Assembly: GCA_002077045.2 (NCBI GenBank) | Contig: KZ111143.1 | Span: 1,379,146 to 1,443,145, forward strand | DNA length: 64,000 nucleotides | Source of the DNA: Rachicladosporium sp. CCFEE 5018 | Taxonomy: Eukaryota; Ascomycota; Dothideomycetes; Cladosporiales; Cladosporiaceae | Reading direction: 5' to 3' | In this document: piece by piece, positions 1 to 12,900 of the stretch | Layout of the letters: each line of letters opens with the position of its first letter | Position numbering within the stretch: position 1 is the first letter of the stretch | Translations under genes and position numbers: made by a program | The notes under the pieces: generated by a model | Databases searched by the model: none | Told to the model about the DNA's origin: nothing | Seen by the model: the letters and a program-made list of their open reading frames with translations, nothing else

Positions 1-2564
1 ATACCCCCAACCATTGATGTGCATATCGAGAGCAAAGTACCAATCACGACACCCGACAAAGCTGCCAGGTTCCCAGCATCAGAGTTGATGCGAGCCATGA
101 GCTCATGCAGGGAGCGACCGGGCGCTGCGAACCATTCCATATCCTGGCGTAGCATGGTGCGGAAGAGCGATCGCTGGATACGGCCTGTCAACCGGGCGGA
201 AGCCACTCCAAAGGCACTTCCGCTTCCTGCGTAGCTGACCAAAGCTATACATGCAAGTATGAAGAACATCAAACAGTAGAACCGGATGTCATCGTTCAGG
301 TTTGGCGTGTCTGAGTTGAGCAGGGTAATGAGATTGCCGAATACGATGGCTTCGCCGACAATAATCGCGCCACTCACCGCTGAGCAGAATAGTCCGACGC
401 TAATGAGGAGTGCATCGGCCTTGATCAAGCGAGCAAGCTCTTTCACGACGACGCGGCTTGACGCTGTTTCCTCTGTCGGCTCCACCTGGTTGCCTGCAGC
501 TGACGTGGTAATGCTGCCAGCTGAGCTAATTTCTAACGCTTTGTCCGTCATTGGAAGGGAGTCCGATGACACACCGCTGTCGGATGTTGTCAAAGTGGTG
601 CCTTGCGTCTCCAGTAGACCATTGAAGATGGTCCCGGGTACAGCAAGTGCGTCAGGTGTGCCGCTCTCCACCACCTTACCATCACTGAGAACGACGATAT
701 TGTCGGCTCCGAGGATCGTAGAAAGTCGATGCGCGATCATGATGACAGTAGTCCCTGATGCAGCTACTCTACTCACTGTCTGTGCTACAAGTGTCTCACT
801 TCTTGCGTCCAGAGCACTTGTCGGTTCGTCCAAGATGAGTACTGCAGGTCGGTTGATCAGAGCTCGCGCAAGACACAGCCTCTGTTTCTGTCCGCCTGAC
901 AGCTGCAGGCTATTGTCTATGACCGAGTCCAAACCATTAGGTAGTGCGTCGATGAAATTGACTCCGCTAGCAAGAAGGGCTTCTTGACACCTCTCATGCT
1001 TGCTTGCATCTGGAATATACCGGTCTGTCAACCCATGCAGAATGTTGTCGCGTATACTGCCTTTGAACAGTATTGAATCTTGCTCAACGACAGAGATCCG
1101 AGCCCGGAGCTGGGCGGCATCGATTCGGCGTAGGTCATGTGTGCCTATACGAATCGTGCCCGAATAGGACTCGTAGATCTTGAGCAGCAGGGAGACCAGG
1201 GTGGACTTGCCTCCACCACTGGTACCAACAACAGCATTGAATGTACCAGGCTGGAATTGCAGGGACAAGTCGTTCAGTACCTTTGCGGTCGGCCTTGCGG
1301 GGTATGAGAATTGGACGCCTTTGAAAGACACTGCTTGGCCATGCAGACAAAGAGGACTCGTCTCGGACTCGACAGACCAGCGCACGTCAGCTTGCTTGGT
1401 TTGCTCCATAAGGCTTTCAATCTCTTCCCTTGCTGCCGTAGCGCGAGCAAAGATCTCCAGAAATGGTGCAAACTGACCGACAACGAAGCTTGCGTCAAGA
1501 ATCAGCAGGCATACCGCGTATACGGTGCCCGCTTCACCCCCAGCGGTCATTCGGCTACCGACGAAGAAGGCTAATGCATTTGCTGCGTAAGCAACACCAT
1601 ACATTGACCCAAACATGCAGGCAGATATGATCGCTTTCCGGATGCTTATGCCGAGATTGGACTGCAGGGAGACCTGTTGCTTACGACAAAGATCGTCCTC
1701 GATGTCGAAAGCCTGAACGACCTTTATTGCTCGTAGCGCCGACTCCAGGAGGGCGTTCGCCGATTCGGACGCCTTGGACAATTGCGTCGTCAACTTCGAG
1801 ACCCAGTGAGATCCAAGCGCCACGACGATGACCATCGCTGGAATGACAGCAGCAAATAGTATACCAGTGAGCTTCGCATTGAGCACAAAGCCCACTGTGA
1901 AAGCTGCAACAAAGTAGCTCATCGACTGTACGAAGATGCCTACCTTCTCCGAGGTGCCGACCTGGATAGTCTCTACCTTGGCCGTAAGCAGAGCCGTGAC
2001 ATCCAGATCATGTGTGTCGTAGTAGGCTTGGTCTAGGTGTAAGAGACAATTCAAGAGCTTCTCACGCACTGTGATCGCGATCGTATCGCCCACGCGGCCA
2101 AAGACACTCATGTAAAACGTAGTCATCGCAAAGTACGCGACTGCAACACTGAGCAACTGCGTGATTCGGATTCTTATCTCCTGTTCCGTCGGAGGAAAAG
2201 CGTTGATGATCTTCCCAAAGATGACAAACATGATCGGAAGGGGTATGCCGGCAGCGATGGCAGCGATGAGGCCGAGGATAGCCATAGACTTGGTCTTCCG
2301 ATCTGAAAGGTTGCTGCGATAAGGACTCGGGAACGAAGCTTTGAACGGATTGAGTCCGAGCAGTTGTTTGTACACTCGACTCGAGAGATGGCCAACGACC
2401 GGTTTGAGATCCCGGGGATGCCCAGGATCGAGAGTTGGGGCGGAGAAGCCATTGTCGATGCCATGCTCTGTGGCGGTGGAAAGTCGACTCTCCACAGCAG
2501 CTCCACGGAGGGTCGTTCTAGCCGGTGTGTCGTCGGACCTGCGTGCTTGCTTCTTGTCACGCAT
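1..2564 (-). CDS. ABC-B (MDR-type) full transporter, 3' end cut by window edge
   Basis: This is an integral-membrane ATP-driven exporter of the multidrug-resistance ABC-B family. Translating the minus strand from the ATG at 2564 gives one open frame with no stop to the left edge, about 854 residues. In order it shows a hydrophilic N-terminus, a first membrane domain (roughly 2330-1450), then a nucleotide-binding domain with Walker A GTSGGGKST near 1225-1200, signature LSGGQKQR near 900, and Walker B VLILDEPTSALD near 835. A polar linker and the start of a second membrane domain (about 450-1) follow, so this is a TMD-NBD-TMD-NBD full transporter with the last part outside the window. It is divergent from the siderophore NRPS and may share its promoter, so siderophore or metabolite export is a reasonable inference; the substrate cannot be read from sequence. 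No intron is needed in the visible part. Confidence 0.88.
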   Translation of the reverse strand, partial: MRDKKQARRSDDTPARTTLRGAAVESRLSTATEHGIDNGFSAPTLDPGHPRDLKPVVGHLSSRVYKQLLGLNPFKASFPSPYRSNLSDRKTKSMAILGLIAAIAAGIPLPIMFVIFGKIINAFPPTEQEIRIRITQLLSVAVAYFAMTTFYMSVFGRVGDTIAITVREKLLNCLLHLDQAYYDTHDLDVTALLTAKVETIQVGTSEKVGIFVQSMSYFVAAFTVGFVLNAKLTGILFAAVIPAMVIVVALGSHWVSKLTTQLSKASESANALLESALRAIKVVQAFDIEDDLCRKQQVSLQSNLGISIRKAIISACMFGSMYGVAYAANALAFFVGSRMTAGGEAGTVYAVCLLILDASFVVGQFAPFLEIFARATAAREEIESLMEQTKQADVRWSVESETSPLCLHGQAVSFKGVQFSYPARPTAKVLNDLSLQFQPGTFNAVVGTSGGGKSTLVSLLLKIYESYSGTIRIGTHDLRRIDAAQLRARISVVEQDSILFKGSIRDNILHGLTDRYIPDASKHERCQEALLASGVNFIDALPNGLDSVIDNSLQLSGGQKQRLCLARALINRPAVLILDEPTSALDARSETLVAQTVSRVAASGTTVIMIAHRLSTILGADNIVVLSDGKVVESGTPDALAVPGTIFNGLLETQGTTLTTSDSGVSSDSLPMTDKALEISSAGSITTSAAGNQVEPTEETASSRVVVKELARLIKADALLISVGLFCSAVSGAIIVGEAIVFGNLITLLNSDTPNLNDDIRFYCLMFFILACIALVSYAGSGSAFGVASARLTGRIQRSLFRTMLRQDMEWFAAPGRSLHELMARINSDAGNLAALSGVVIGTLLSICTSMVGG

Positions 2565-3979
2565 GCTAATCTGACCTCCCTGCTGCGTCAAGTATCGTGA
2601 AGGTCTTCTGCGCTGAGATCATCTACTATGTAGGGGTCATTTAAATATCGAGACGCCAGTGAGATGCCGTAATTCCCGGAACCACTGTGAATGTTCCCTA
2701 TGTCTGAGCGGCACATCCACGACCTTCGACGTTGTCAAATATCGCCTGAGAGACAGCTTAGGCACGATGTCTTTGGGTTTTGTGTCTTCTGCCAGACACT
2801 TGTGCCGGACTGCGTGTGGTACTGGAGTGGTTCGCTCAGGTACTTCAAGTCCAGATGATTTCCGCCTTCGAAATTACTACCGCTGTTGGAGTGTGTGTTT
2901 TGGGCTCATGAGTTGCAATCAGGCTTGTCCTCGAACTTGATGGCCAGTAGGTCAGTCACCTGTCGGTCAATGCTCATAGCGAGCTCTCGACTGCACCTGG
3001 CAGTATTTTGATAGTCCTTACCAATCAACTGGGCACAACACGGACACTTTATCTCGCTACAGATACTTGCGTAAAGTCAACGACCGGCATCTTGGCGGCC
3101 AAGGGTTTCGCTGCACAAGCAGGTACAGCGTAGTCCCTGCATGTGTCCGAACCCAATAAGAATCACGCCCGGCATCGGAGCAGTCAGAAGCTGGCATCGT
3201 ATTAAGGTCTTAGCCAAAGCCTCCGTGGTGGGTAATGCTAGTATTAGCTTGGCCGCAGCAGTCATATATTTGGCTGCGTCTTTCACGAGGAACCTATCCG
3301 AAGAAACAGACAGCAGCGATGTTCAATCTTGGCGATCGTGTGCATTCAGAGCCGCACGAGTCTCCAAACTTCGTAGAAACGAGAAATCAATCTCCCGGGC
3401 TGATCTGTGGGTGTAATACTATTACCTTAGGGCGTGAGTTGTTGTGACAGGTGTGTGGCACAACCCGCTTGCACCTCGGAACAAGGGAAGCACGGGCGAC
3501 TGGCTCTGCGGCGCTCATGGACACGGATCGACGGTGTCGTACGTGCTCACAGCTGGAGCTGTTCGGCACGGATACAGTCGGGTCTCTGGTGGATCGAGTT
3601 GGGCTAGCATCAGAGGTAGCGGTGTCACAAAGTCACATCGAGGTGGAGAACTTCAGGAGGTGAGGTCGATCATTATCAATCTCATCTGATAATGTGCGGT
3701 TGGCTCCGTAGTGCATCTCCATGATGCCGAGACGATGCCGGCCCATCCCACTCTCGTGATCTTACGTGTTTGACAATCGCGTCCACAACTTTCTTCCGAA
3801 CGCGTCAATAATGAATGTCATGTTGCTCCGCTGCTGTCAGCCAGGCGATGGCTAGCCCTTCACCTTGTCCCTGCAGGAACGAAGGTACTCACTGAACAGA
3901 GTGAACGACCAGTTTGCTCACTTCATACTCGCCTGCTAGCCCGCAACGTGCTTTGGATGGCCCTCTAGGCACCACCACA
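2565..3979. promoter_or_regulatory. Divergent intergenic region between ABC transporter and NRPS
   Basis: About 1.4 kb separates the start codons of the divergent ABC transporter and NRPS genes. Short open frames occur on both strands, but none shows recognisable domains, so I read it as a bidirectional promoter. It contains an exact ATCTGATAA (3684-3692), further GATA cores at 3009-3014 (TGATAG) and 3049-3054 (AGATAA on minus), and a CCAAT pentamer at 3021-3025. GATA and CCAAT elements are the known targets of fungal iron regulators (the SreA/Urbs1/SRE1 GATA repressors and CCAAT-complex:HapX). Iron control is an inference from these motifs. This region is not present ahead of the second NRPS copy, which begins at an assembly gap. 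Confidence 0.6.
3673..3692 (+). promoter_or_regulatory. Iron-type GATA element ATCTGATAA with inverted GATA partner
   Basis: ATCTGATAA at 3684-3692 matches exactly the 9-mer ATCWGATAA described for fungal iron-responsive GATA repressors. An inverted GATA core, TTATCA, lies at 3673-3678. Together ATTATCA (3672-3678) and TGATAAT (3687-3693) form a perfect 7-bp inverted repeat with an 8-bp spacer. The site is about 290 bp upstream of the NRPS start codon at 3980 and 1.1 kb from the ABC transporter start. Binding is inferred from sequence only. Confidence 0.6.
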
Positions 3980-6900
3980 ATGTCGATCGATGGACTCTCG
4001 ATCCTCAATCCACACCCTAAAAAGCAACCAGGACCGTCATTACTGCACTGTCTGGTGCGAAGAGAGGCTTCCTGTCCAGCCATAGACTTTCTGGACGCCC
4101 ATGGCGACCGTCAACAAATCTCTTACGATGATCTACATCGACAATCCGATGCTTTGGCAGCCTCCCTTCTTCGGATGCGCCCTAAAACATCAGATGGTAC
4201 AACCCCGACTCTCATTGTCCCTATAATTATCGAGCAATGTCCGTTGCTGTACATCAGTATCCTTGGGATACTCAAAGCCGGTTCTGCCTTCTGTCCGATC
4301 TCGCCGGACACACCCCCGGAGCGACTGACCTTCATTCTCGAAGATGTGGCGGCCAAGGTCGTCCTCACTTCTGCGAGCCTTTCCAGTAAGGCCTTCGCAT
4401 CAAGCAAGGTGAAGGTCGTCGTTGCCGAGGATCTGCTTAGGCAGCGTTCCGGAAGCTTGGTTCATGTCGAAATCGACGAGAACGATGCAGCCTATGTGAT
4501 GTATACGTCTGGCAGCACTGGCAACCCGAAAGGAGTCGTACTGCCCCATGGCGCAGCTACACAGAGTCTTCTTGCCCACGACACTGGCATCCCTTCATTT
4601 GATCGCTTTCTGCAGTTCGCTAGCTGCACATTCGACGTCTCTGTCTTCGAGATGTTCTTTCCACTGTACAGAGGGCGGACGTTAGTATGCTGCGACCGGA
4701 GACTGATGTTAAATGATCTCCCTGGCATCATCACGTCTCTGGATGTGGACGCAGCCGAGCTTACGCCTTCAGTGGCAAGTAGCCTCCTGCACGGCCGAGC
4801 AAGCGTACCGACCCTCAAGCTGTTGCTAACGATTGGAGAGATGCTGAAGCAAAGTGTCATGGATGATTTCGGCGGCTCTGATTCAGCCGAGGGCATTCTC
4901 TGGGGAATGTATGGGCCAACAGAAGCTGCGATACACTGTACATTGCAAGATGCGTTCGCTCAAGGTATGCCTGTTGGGAATATCGGCACCCCACTGCAGA
5001 CTGTCTCTGCTTTCATCGTCCGTCCGCCCGCGCTCGATGGATCGCAAACTGACCAGATTGAGATCCTGCCTCTTGGCGAAGAAGGCGAGCTCGCTCTAGG
5101 AGGTCATCAACTTGCGGATGGTTACCTCAATCGAGAACGCGAGACACGAGCTGCATTTGTCACGCATCCTACGTACGGCAGATTATACCGCACCGGAGAC
5201 AGAGCAAGAGTTGATGGAGCCGGCCGGCTAATCTGCTCTGGTCGTATCTCAAGCGGACAAATTAAGCTTCGTGGCCAAGTGAGTAGATACCCGGCATTTT
5301 GTGACACTGTGCTGACTATGACCAGCGAATTGAGCTCGGCGAAGTCGAGTATGCTGCCTCACGAACACTGCACTGTCGTGGTGCTGTTGCGGACGTGGTC
5401 GATGGGGGCCTTGTTGTGTTCTTCGCCTCAGACTCGGAAGATGTCAGTGAAGAAAACGTCCTTGCTGCTTGTCGAATGTGGCTGCCATCCCATTCCATGC
5501 CCAGTCACGTACACATCCTCGCGTCACTGCCATACATGCCCTCCGGCAAAGTCGACAAGAGAGCATTGCTGGCTCATCACAAGCAGATATTACAAGACGC
5601 GCACGCTGGCGAGTCGACGGGTACAGACGATGAGATGTTGAGGCAAGCTCTGACTTTCGTGACACCTGTCGTAATGTCTGCTGATTTGAGACAGAGACAT
5701 TGCCGCCGTAATTGGGGAAATTTCTGGTATGGATGATCTTAGCCTCTCGTCATCTAGTGCTGTCAGTCTTGACTCCCTGACATCGATACGAGCCGCTTCA
5801 CTGCTACGGAAAGCCGGCTATCCGCCTGTGAATGCCACGGAGCTCTTACAAGCTCGCACGCTAGCTGACATACGGCATTCTTTGAGAGCGGTACCGCAGC
5901 AAGCGGCTTCGTCTGAGAGCGCAGCATCAACTTGGCGAAGTGTCAAACTTCCAAGTGCAATTGCAGGAATCAATATCTCTCCAGAACAGCGCAACGATGT
6001 TGAGGATCTCATACACTGCACCACGACACAGTTAGGTATGCTTGCACAGACATCGAGAGAACCCCAAGCATACTGTAATTGGGTCGAGCTTCGCATGGTC
6101 GCCAAGGTCGGCATACAAGAAGTGCAAAATGCCATCAATACTATTATTGCCCAACATCCATTACTGAGAGCTGGCTTCGTTGCAGCCGAAGGCAGCCACA
6201 GCCCGTATCTAATGGTCGTTTGGGGAACAACCACATCGACCTATGTGGTACCGAGGCTCGACCATGAATTCCAGATCGACGACATGGCAACCCTCGCACG
6301 ACCTCGACCGATCCAGCTGTGTGCTCACGAAGATGGTGTACACGTGCTACTGCAGCTTCACCACGCGCTGTACGACCAGTGGTCCATTGACGTGTTGCGC
6401 GAGGATCTGTCTAGTGCCCTTGTGGGCGACTCACTACTGACATATCCCTCGTTTGCTTCATTCGTAAATTACCACAGCTCGACCGTCAAGTACGATGATA
6501 CAGACGGTAGAAGTGTCTTCTGGGCAGAGCATCTCAGGAACGCTGAGCCGACCACACTTCCACACTTGAGTGGCTCGAAAGGCGACAGATTGCTCAATCG
6601 CACCGAATGGATGCCCGCCACAGCATCGACCTCGAGCATCAAGGACAATACGACATCTCTCGATGCTAGTCCGCACACGTTGTACCAAGCTGCCTTCGCG
6701 TATATACTTGCGGCGTACACAGGGACACCAGACATTCTATACGGCTCTGTCTTCTCCGGGCGAGATGCTCCGGTCCAGGACATTGACAGGATATTTGGCC
6801 CGTGCCTATCGACTCTACCCTCCCGCGTAGACTTGAATGAGGTCCGGACTTGCGCGGAGCTCTTGCGGCTGCTTCACGATCGAAGCCGAGAGATGCTGAG

Positions 6901-9900
6901 GCACTCGTCGACCCCACTGTCTACAATTAAAGCTTCCTCTCCTATCTTTACAAGCGACGTAGTCATGTTTGATACCCTGTTCGTGTGGCAGGAGTCCACT
7001 ATCGACGACTCGGCCTGCGTAGTGGAGGTAGACAGCGCCGACCACCACGAATACAGCCTAGTACTGGAGATCAAGCCAGGTACCGACGAGCCTTCACTTC
7101 GGATCACGTACCTTGAAAGTCGGATCTCGAGGGAGCAAGTGGGAATCTTAGTACGACAGATCAATAACGTTGTGGAATACTTGCTATCGAATCCACATGG
7201 GCTAGTGGTTGACATCGGGAGGCGGTTGCCAGAAAGTCTCTTAGCAATGCACAACACATCGCCGTCAACGCACTCGCGCAGCCGAGGACTTGTCGGCTGC
7301 TTGTCAGACATCGCCGCTGACAGTCCATCGAGGGCCGCGCTTGTTTTCGGCAAATCGATTCACGACTCGGAGCGAACGCTCACTTCCATGACTTACGGAG
7401 AGCTGCACTTACGGGCTGACCGACTGGCTTCTCACTTGACATCACTCGGTGTCAAGCCGAATGATCTTGTCTGCATCTGCATGGCGAAAAGCTTTAATCT
7501 CTACGTTTCGATACTTGCCACCTTGAAGGCTGGTGCTGGATACCTGCCACTTCTACCGGATATCCCGGCAGATCGCTTCAAATCCATCGTTGCGCAATCA
7601 CAGCCGCGTGTCTGCTTGCACGATGCGAGTGGAGCACCACTCGCCCAAGCTATAGCCAGCAGCACATCTACGCTGAACGCTGATGCATTTGACTTCGTCT
7701 CAGCGGTAACGTCCTCGCCCGTTCTGCCATACGAAGGCTCTGACGCTGCCTACGCCATCTTCACTTCTGGGACGACTGGGGAGCCAAAGGGAATCATCGT
7801 CACCCAGGACAATCTACTAAGCAATCTGTCAGTACTGGCTGATATCTACCCGCTAGGCCCTGAAGATCGGCTCTTACAGGCGTGCTCACAAGCTTTTGAC
7901 GTCAGCGTGTTCGAGATCTTCTTCGCCTGGTTCACGGGCGTGACGCTGTGCTTCGCCGAGAAAGATGATCTATTCACTGACATTGAAAGCGCCATTCGCA
8001 CGCTCGATATCACCGCTCTATCGCTTACTCCGACTGTTGCTGCGCTCATAGATCCTTCGAATGTGCCCAATGTCCGTTTCCTGGTCACCGCTGGAGAGCC
8101 AATGACGCATCTTGTGCATCAGCGATGGGCTGGCATAGGGCTCGCTCAAGGCTATGGCCCATCAGAAACCACTAATATATGCACGGTCAATCTTGGGATG
8201 CTCGCGACTGATGTCATCAACAATATCGGCTGTTCGTTCCCGAACACGTCAGCGTTTGTGGTTCGAATCGGAGCACCTTTCGAAGTCCTAGGCTATGGCG
8301 CCATTGGAGAGCTCGTTCTTGGTGGCCAGCAGGTGTTTAGAGGCTATATCGGGCGACCTGACCTCACTGCAAGAGCTGTGATCGACCACCCGCAGTACGG
8401 TAGACTCTATAGATCGGGCGACATTGGTCGAATGCTTCCCGACGGCAGTCTACTGATCAGTGGGCGGCTTGATGATCAAGTCAAGATTAGGGGCAATCGA
8501 GTCGAGCTTGGCGAAGTTACCTCGTGCCTCCTACAACATGACTTCGTCCATGATTGTACGGTGTGGGTGTTCGGCAACGATGCAATCACGCAGCAACTGA
8601 TCGCTTGCTGGATCCCGACTGAGTACCAAGCGGCCGAAGAGGGCATAGTACGGGCAAGCAAGCAAGTCCGGATGCACACGAGTACTCTCTTCTCCACTCT
8701 TGAAGCGACTCTGCCAGTATACATGATCCCCGAGGTTGTTGTGCCCTGTGCCGCCCTGCCGCGGAGCGCCCAAGGGAAGCTGGACAAACGAGCACTCCAG
8801 GAAATAGTCGCTCAGCTGGGCGCAGATGAGAAAGCCGCGTACTCTCGGCAACTAGAGTCCACGTCAGGCGAGTCTGCGGACTGGACTTCTACAGAATCAG
8901 CACTTGCAGTGATCCTGCGAGACCTGGATCCTAGATCTGGCGAAGTCGGGCGCTCAACGTCCTTCTTTGTCCTGGGGCTCAACTCTATCACTGCTGTAGC
9001 GTTCGCTAGAGCGATCTCAGTAAGGACAGGGAAACAAGTCACGCCTACCCACATTCTGCGCCACGCTACCATTTCGCGACTGGCAAGGCTACTCGATCAA
9101 GCGCCAGTGGGGTCCGGCCCAGCGAGACCTTCCGTGCAACGCGCATACTTTGCTGAGACCACCATTGGTCGAATAGAGGACCTCTGCAGATCTATGGGCA
9201 GCATCGCTGCCATATACCCGTGCACTCCACTGCAAAGTGCCATGCTAGCAGCTGCATCCGGGTCGTCCGGCACAGCATACTGCAATTCGATCACTCTCAA
9301 GGTACATGTCGATCTGGCGAGATTGAAGGCCTGCTTTCAGGCCATGGTACATCGCCACGAGATGCTAAGGACCCGCTTCGTAGAAACAGATGACCGCGCC
9401 GAGCCGTTCGCGCAGGTCATATTCGAAGAGATGGACCTACACTGGATTCAATATTCTAGACAATCAGAGGTCAATGGAAACGGCACATCCGAAATTAGCC
9501 CACCCACGATCACAGCGAGCCATCCATTCTCTGTAGTAGCAGAATCCACGGACTGTGAAGCCCTGCTCACGGTGTATATGCATCATGCAATATACGATGG
9601 CACAGCCTTGGCCATCTTCCTGGAAGAAGTCGAGGCTCTGTGTCAGGATCGAGCATTACCAGCTGCGCCCACGATGTTGACCTTCATCGATGAAGTAAAA
9701 CGCCATGCTGAACCAGAGGCAATGGAATACTGGAACAAGCGGGTTAAAATCTTCGAACCAACCCCTTTCCCAGTTATTTTCAATGACTTTCCTGGTACCT
9801 CATCCCACTTGACTCATGAGCTTGGGGTTACGATGGCTGAGCTCACATTATTCTGTACCAAGCATGAGGTTAGCCATCTCAGTCTGGTGCAAGCTGCCTG

Positions 9901-12900
9901 GGCCAAGGTCCTTTGTCGGGCACAGAGTTCAGACACCATCTGCTTCGGCGACGTGGTGAGTGGTCGATCTGTTCAGATTCCTGGTGTTGACAGGCTGCTT
10001 GCGCCCTGCTTTAACACCATACCCGTACTCGCAAAACTGGGGGTTGCCCGGAATAATGCTGCTTTGTTGCGCAGTCTGCAAGATCAGAGGCTGGAAGAAG
10101 AGCCGTACCAGCTTGCGCCGCTTCGCAGGATTCAAGCTGCTTCACTACATCCATCTCGTCATCTCTTCGACTCGCTTCTGATACTGCAGCCACGCGCACG
10201 ACCTCTGGATGGTGCCGTGTGGGAGTTGCGCGGCGAAACCGGCGTCATGGATGTACCTCTTGTGTTAGAGGTCTTGCAGCAGGAAAGTGAGTGGAATATC
10301 GTGGTTCACTATCAATCGCAATACTTCAGATCCGAGAGTGCCTACGCTCTTGCAAATGCATTTGCCGCATCCCTCCAGTGCTGTATACGCTACCCCGGCG
10401 GAGATGTGCGGTCGATTGCAGGGTTCGATACGAGCGTCGTCGACGGCACCCTTGTCACTGACAGCTCACCAGAGGCTACCGAAATGGTACAGATAGTGGC
10501 AACTAACGGACAAGATGCTATTGCTTGGACCCGGGAAGAGACACTAGTCCGTCAAACGCTAGCCATTACCGCAAACGTGCCTCTAATCTCTATCACCCGA
10601 GACACGTCTTTGTACAAACTTGGACTTGACAGTTTGAATGCGGTCACGGTCGCATCGAGACTCCGTTCTTCGGGACTGCAGGTCAGTGCTACGGATGTAA
10701 CGGAACATCGCACGCCAGCTGCAATAGCGAAGGCAGCTCATGCGTCGCCGAAGACGGCCAACACAGTTGCAGATGGAGTGAACCTCGAAGCATACGACAG
10801 ACAGCACCGAGGTGGGCTGCTGCGGTCATCCGGGCTACGCAAAGAAGACATTGAAAGAGTACGTCCCGCGACATTTGTGCAGTCAGCTCTGTTATCACAG
10901 TCCATACAGTCGAATGGTCAGCTTTACGTCAATCACATCACCTACGACATTCCGGACGGTATCACAGACGAGCATCTGCGCAAGGCACTGACTGCCGTGC
11001 AATCGAAGCACGCAGTGCTGCGGATGGGCTTTTGTGAGACAGGAGATGCCCGGCGGCCTTTCGCAGCTCTTTTTTACAGCGCTGAGGTTCTTACCGTACC
11101 CTTTTTGGGAGATGGTGAGAGTCAGACCGCTGCTGAAAGCTCAAGAAAATTGGTCAAGCAGCTCCATCGCCCACTATGGACTGCAGCAATTCATTACAAC
11201 CACAATGCAAAACAACTTCGTCTTTCTATTCATCATGCTCTGTACGATGCTGATAGTCTGAATCTACTAATTGCCGACTTAATGCAAGCTGTGCACGGTC
11301 AAGATCTTGGCCCTTCCACCAATATCGATCACATATTGCGAAGTACTCTGGAAGGCGAGAGCATCGACGGCAAAGCCTTCTGGATCAGAGCACTCGAATC
11401 TTCCAGTTTCTCACCGTTTCCCAATCTGCATCCCTGTATTACTGACGACACTGGTATGAGCACAAGCCTGCACACATCGCAGCTGTCCCTCACGGAACTT
11501 GAACACATGTGTCACACTCGGAGTTGCACCATACAGGCTGCAGGTCAGGCAGCATGGGCAGTGGTCCTAGCGGCCTATCTTGGCGAGACGAATGTCACAT
11601 TCGGAACAGTGTACTCGACAAGAAGTGCCGCACAGCACGGGGATGTCATGTTCCCAGCTCTCAGCACCGTGCCAGTCGTGTGCGATACCGCTGAACCGTC
11701 CACTGCAATTCTTGAGGGCATGGTAGACTATAATGCATCAATGCAGCGCTACCGCTTCACGTCTATGACCGAGATGCAGCGGTATGCGGATCGCAACTTT
11801 TTGTTCGATACGGTCTTCGTGTATCAAAAGAGTTCGAAACCGAGCGCTGGAATGGGGACTGCTTGGAAAATCGTTGATCAGACCTCTGCTGTAGACTACG
11901 CAGTCTCTGTGGAGCTACAAGCGCAGCCAGATGGTCAGATTCAGCTCGGAGTGACAACGAGGAACGACATCGTGCCGCCAGCGCACGCAGGACTAATTCT
12001 GGAGCAGTACGACCATGTGCTCGCGGAGATGCTGAGCGGGGACGATCTTTCACACACGGCACATACAGAAAGAATCTACTCGATGACGCCTGCAAAGAAG
12101 CCCAAACTGCCCACCGACGTGGTCCTTATACACCAATGGGTAGAACGAGGCGCCGCACTCCATCCAGAGAAGGTTGCTCTGCACTTCGTTCAGGACTTCG
12201 AAGGCACTGCGTCCAGTCATAGGACGTGGACGTATGCCCAGCTTGATGACCGCGCCAACCAGGTTGCGCAGCTGATCCGAGCGCATGGCGTACGAAGCGG
12301 TAGTATCGTGGCGCTTTGTATGGGGAAGTGCCCAGACGCTGCCTGGGCTTTTGTTGGCATACTCAAGGCTGGGTGTGCATTCCTTCCCATCGATCCGGAG
12401 CTACCAGTTGCGAGGAAGCAATTTATCATGCGAGACTCGAAGGCAGAACTCATGCTGACTATCGGTGATTTGCGTGACAAGATGCCTTCGGAAACGCGTG
12501 TTGTGGACATATCGAACAGTAGCCTCGATGCCTTTCCGACTTCGAAGGTGGACATCTCCGAACTCAGCAGCGAGGTCTTGTGCTACTGTCTGTACACCTC
12601 GGGCACGACAGGCCAGCCGAAAGGTGTTGAGATCACGCATGGTAGTGTCATCCAATTCATTCTGTCCTTCCATCGCATGTTCGCCGGCCGATGGAACAGT
12701 GAATCGAGATGGCTGCAATTTGCTTCTTATTGGTTTGATGTTTCGGTTCTCGAGAACTTCTGGAGCTGGAGTGTCGGCATTGCGGTCGTCGGCGCACCAC
12801 GAGACCTCATTCTCGACGACTTGAGCGGCTTCATACAGAAGCTCCACATCACTCATCTGGACCTTACGCCGTCGTTGGCACGACTTATAGAGCCAAAAGA

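Noticed and set aside
286..987. Plus-strand 233-codon ORF
   Set aside because: It is antisense to the ABC transporter nucleotide-binding and linker region, whose minus-strand frame has clear Walker and signature motifs.
5395..5736. Separate short gene, or frameshift, between the first A domain and the main NRPS frame
   Set aside because: Two introns (5279-5325 and 5621-5696) connect all three frames with conserved A- and T-domain motifs across the joins, and the same signals exist in the second copy.
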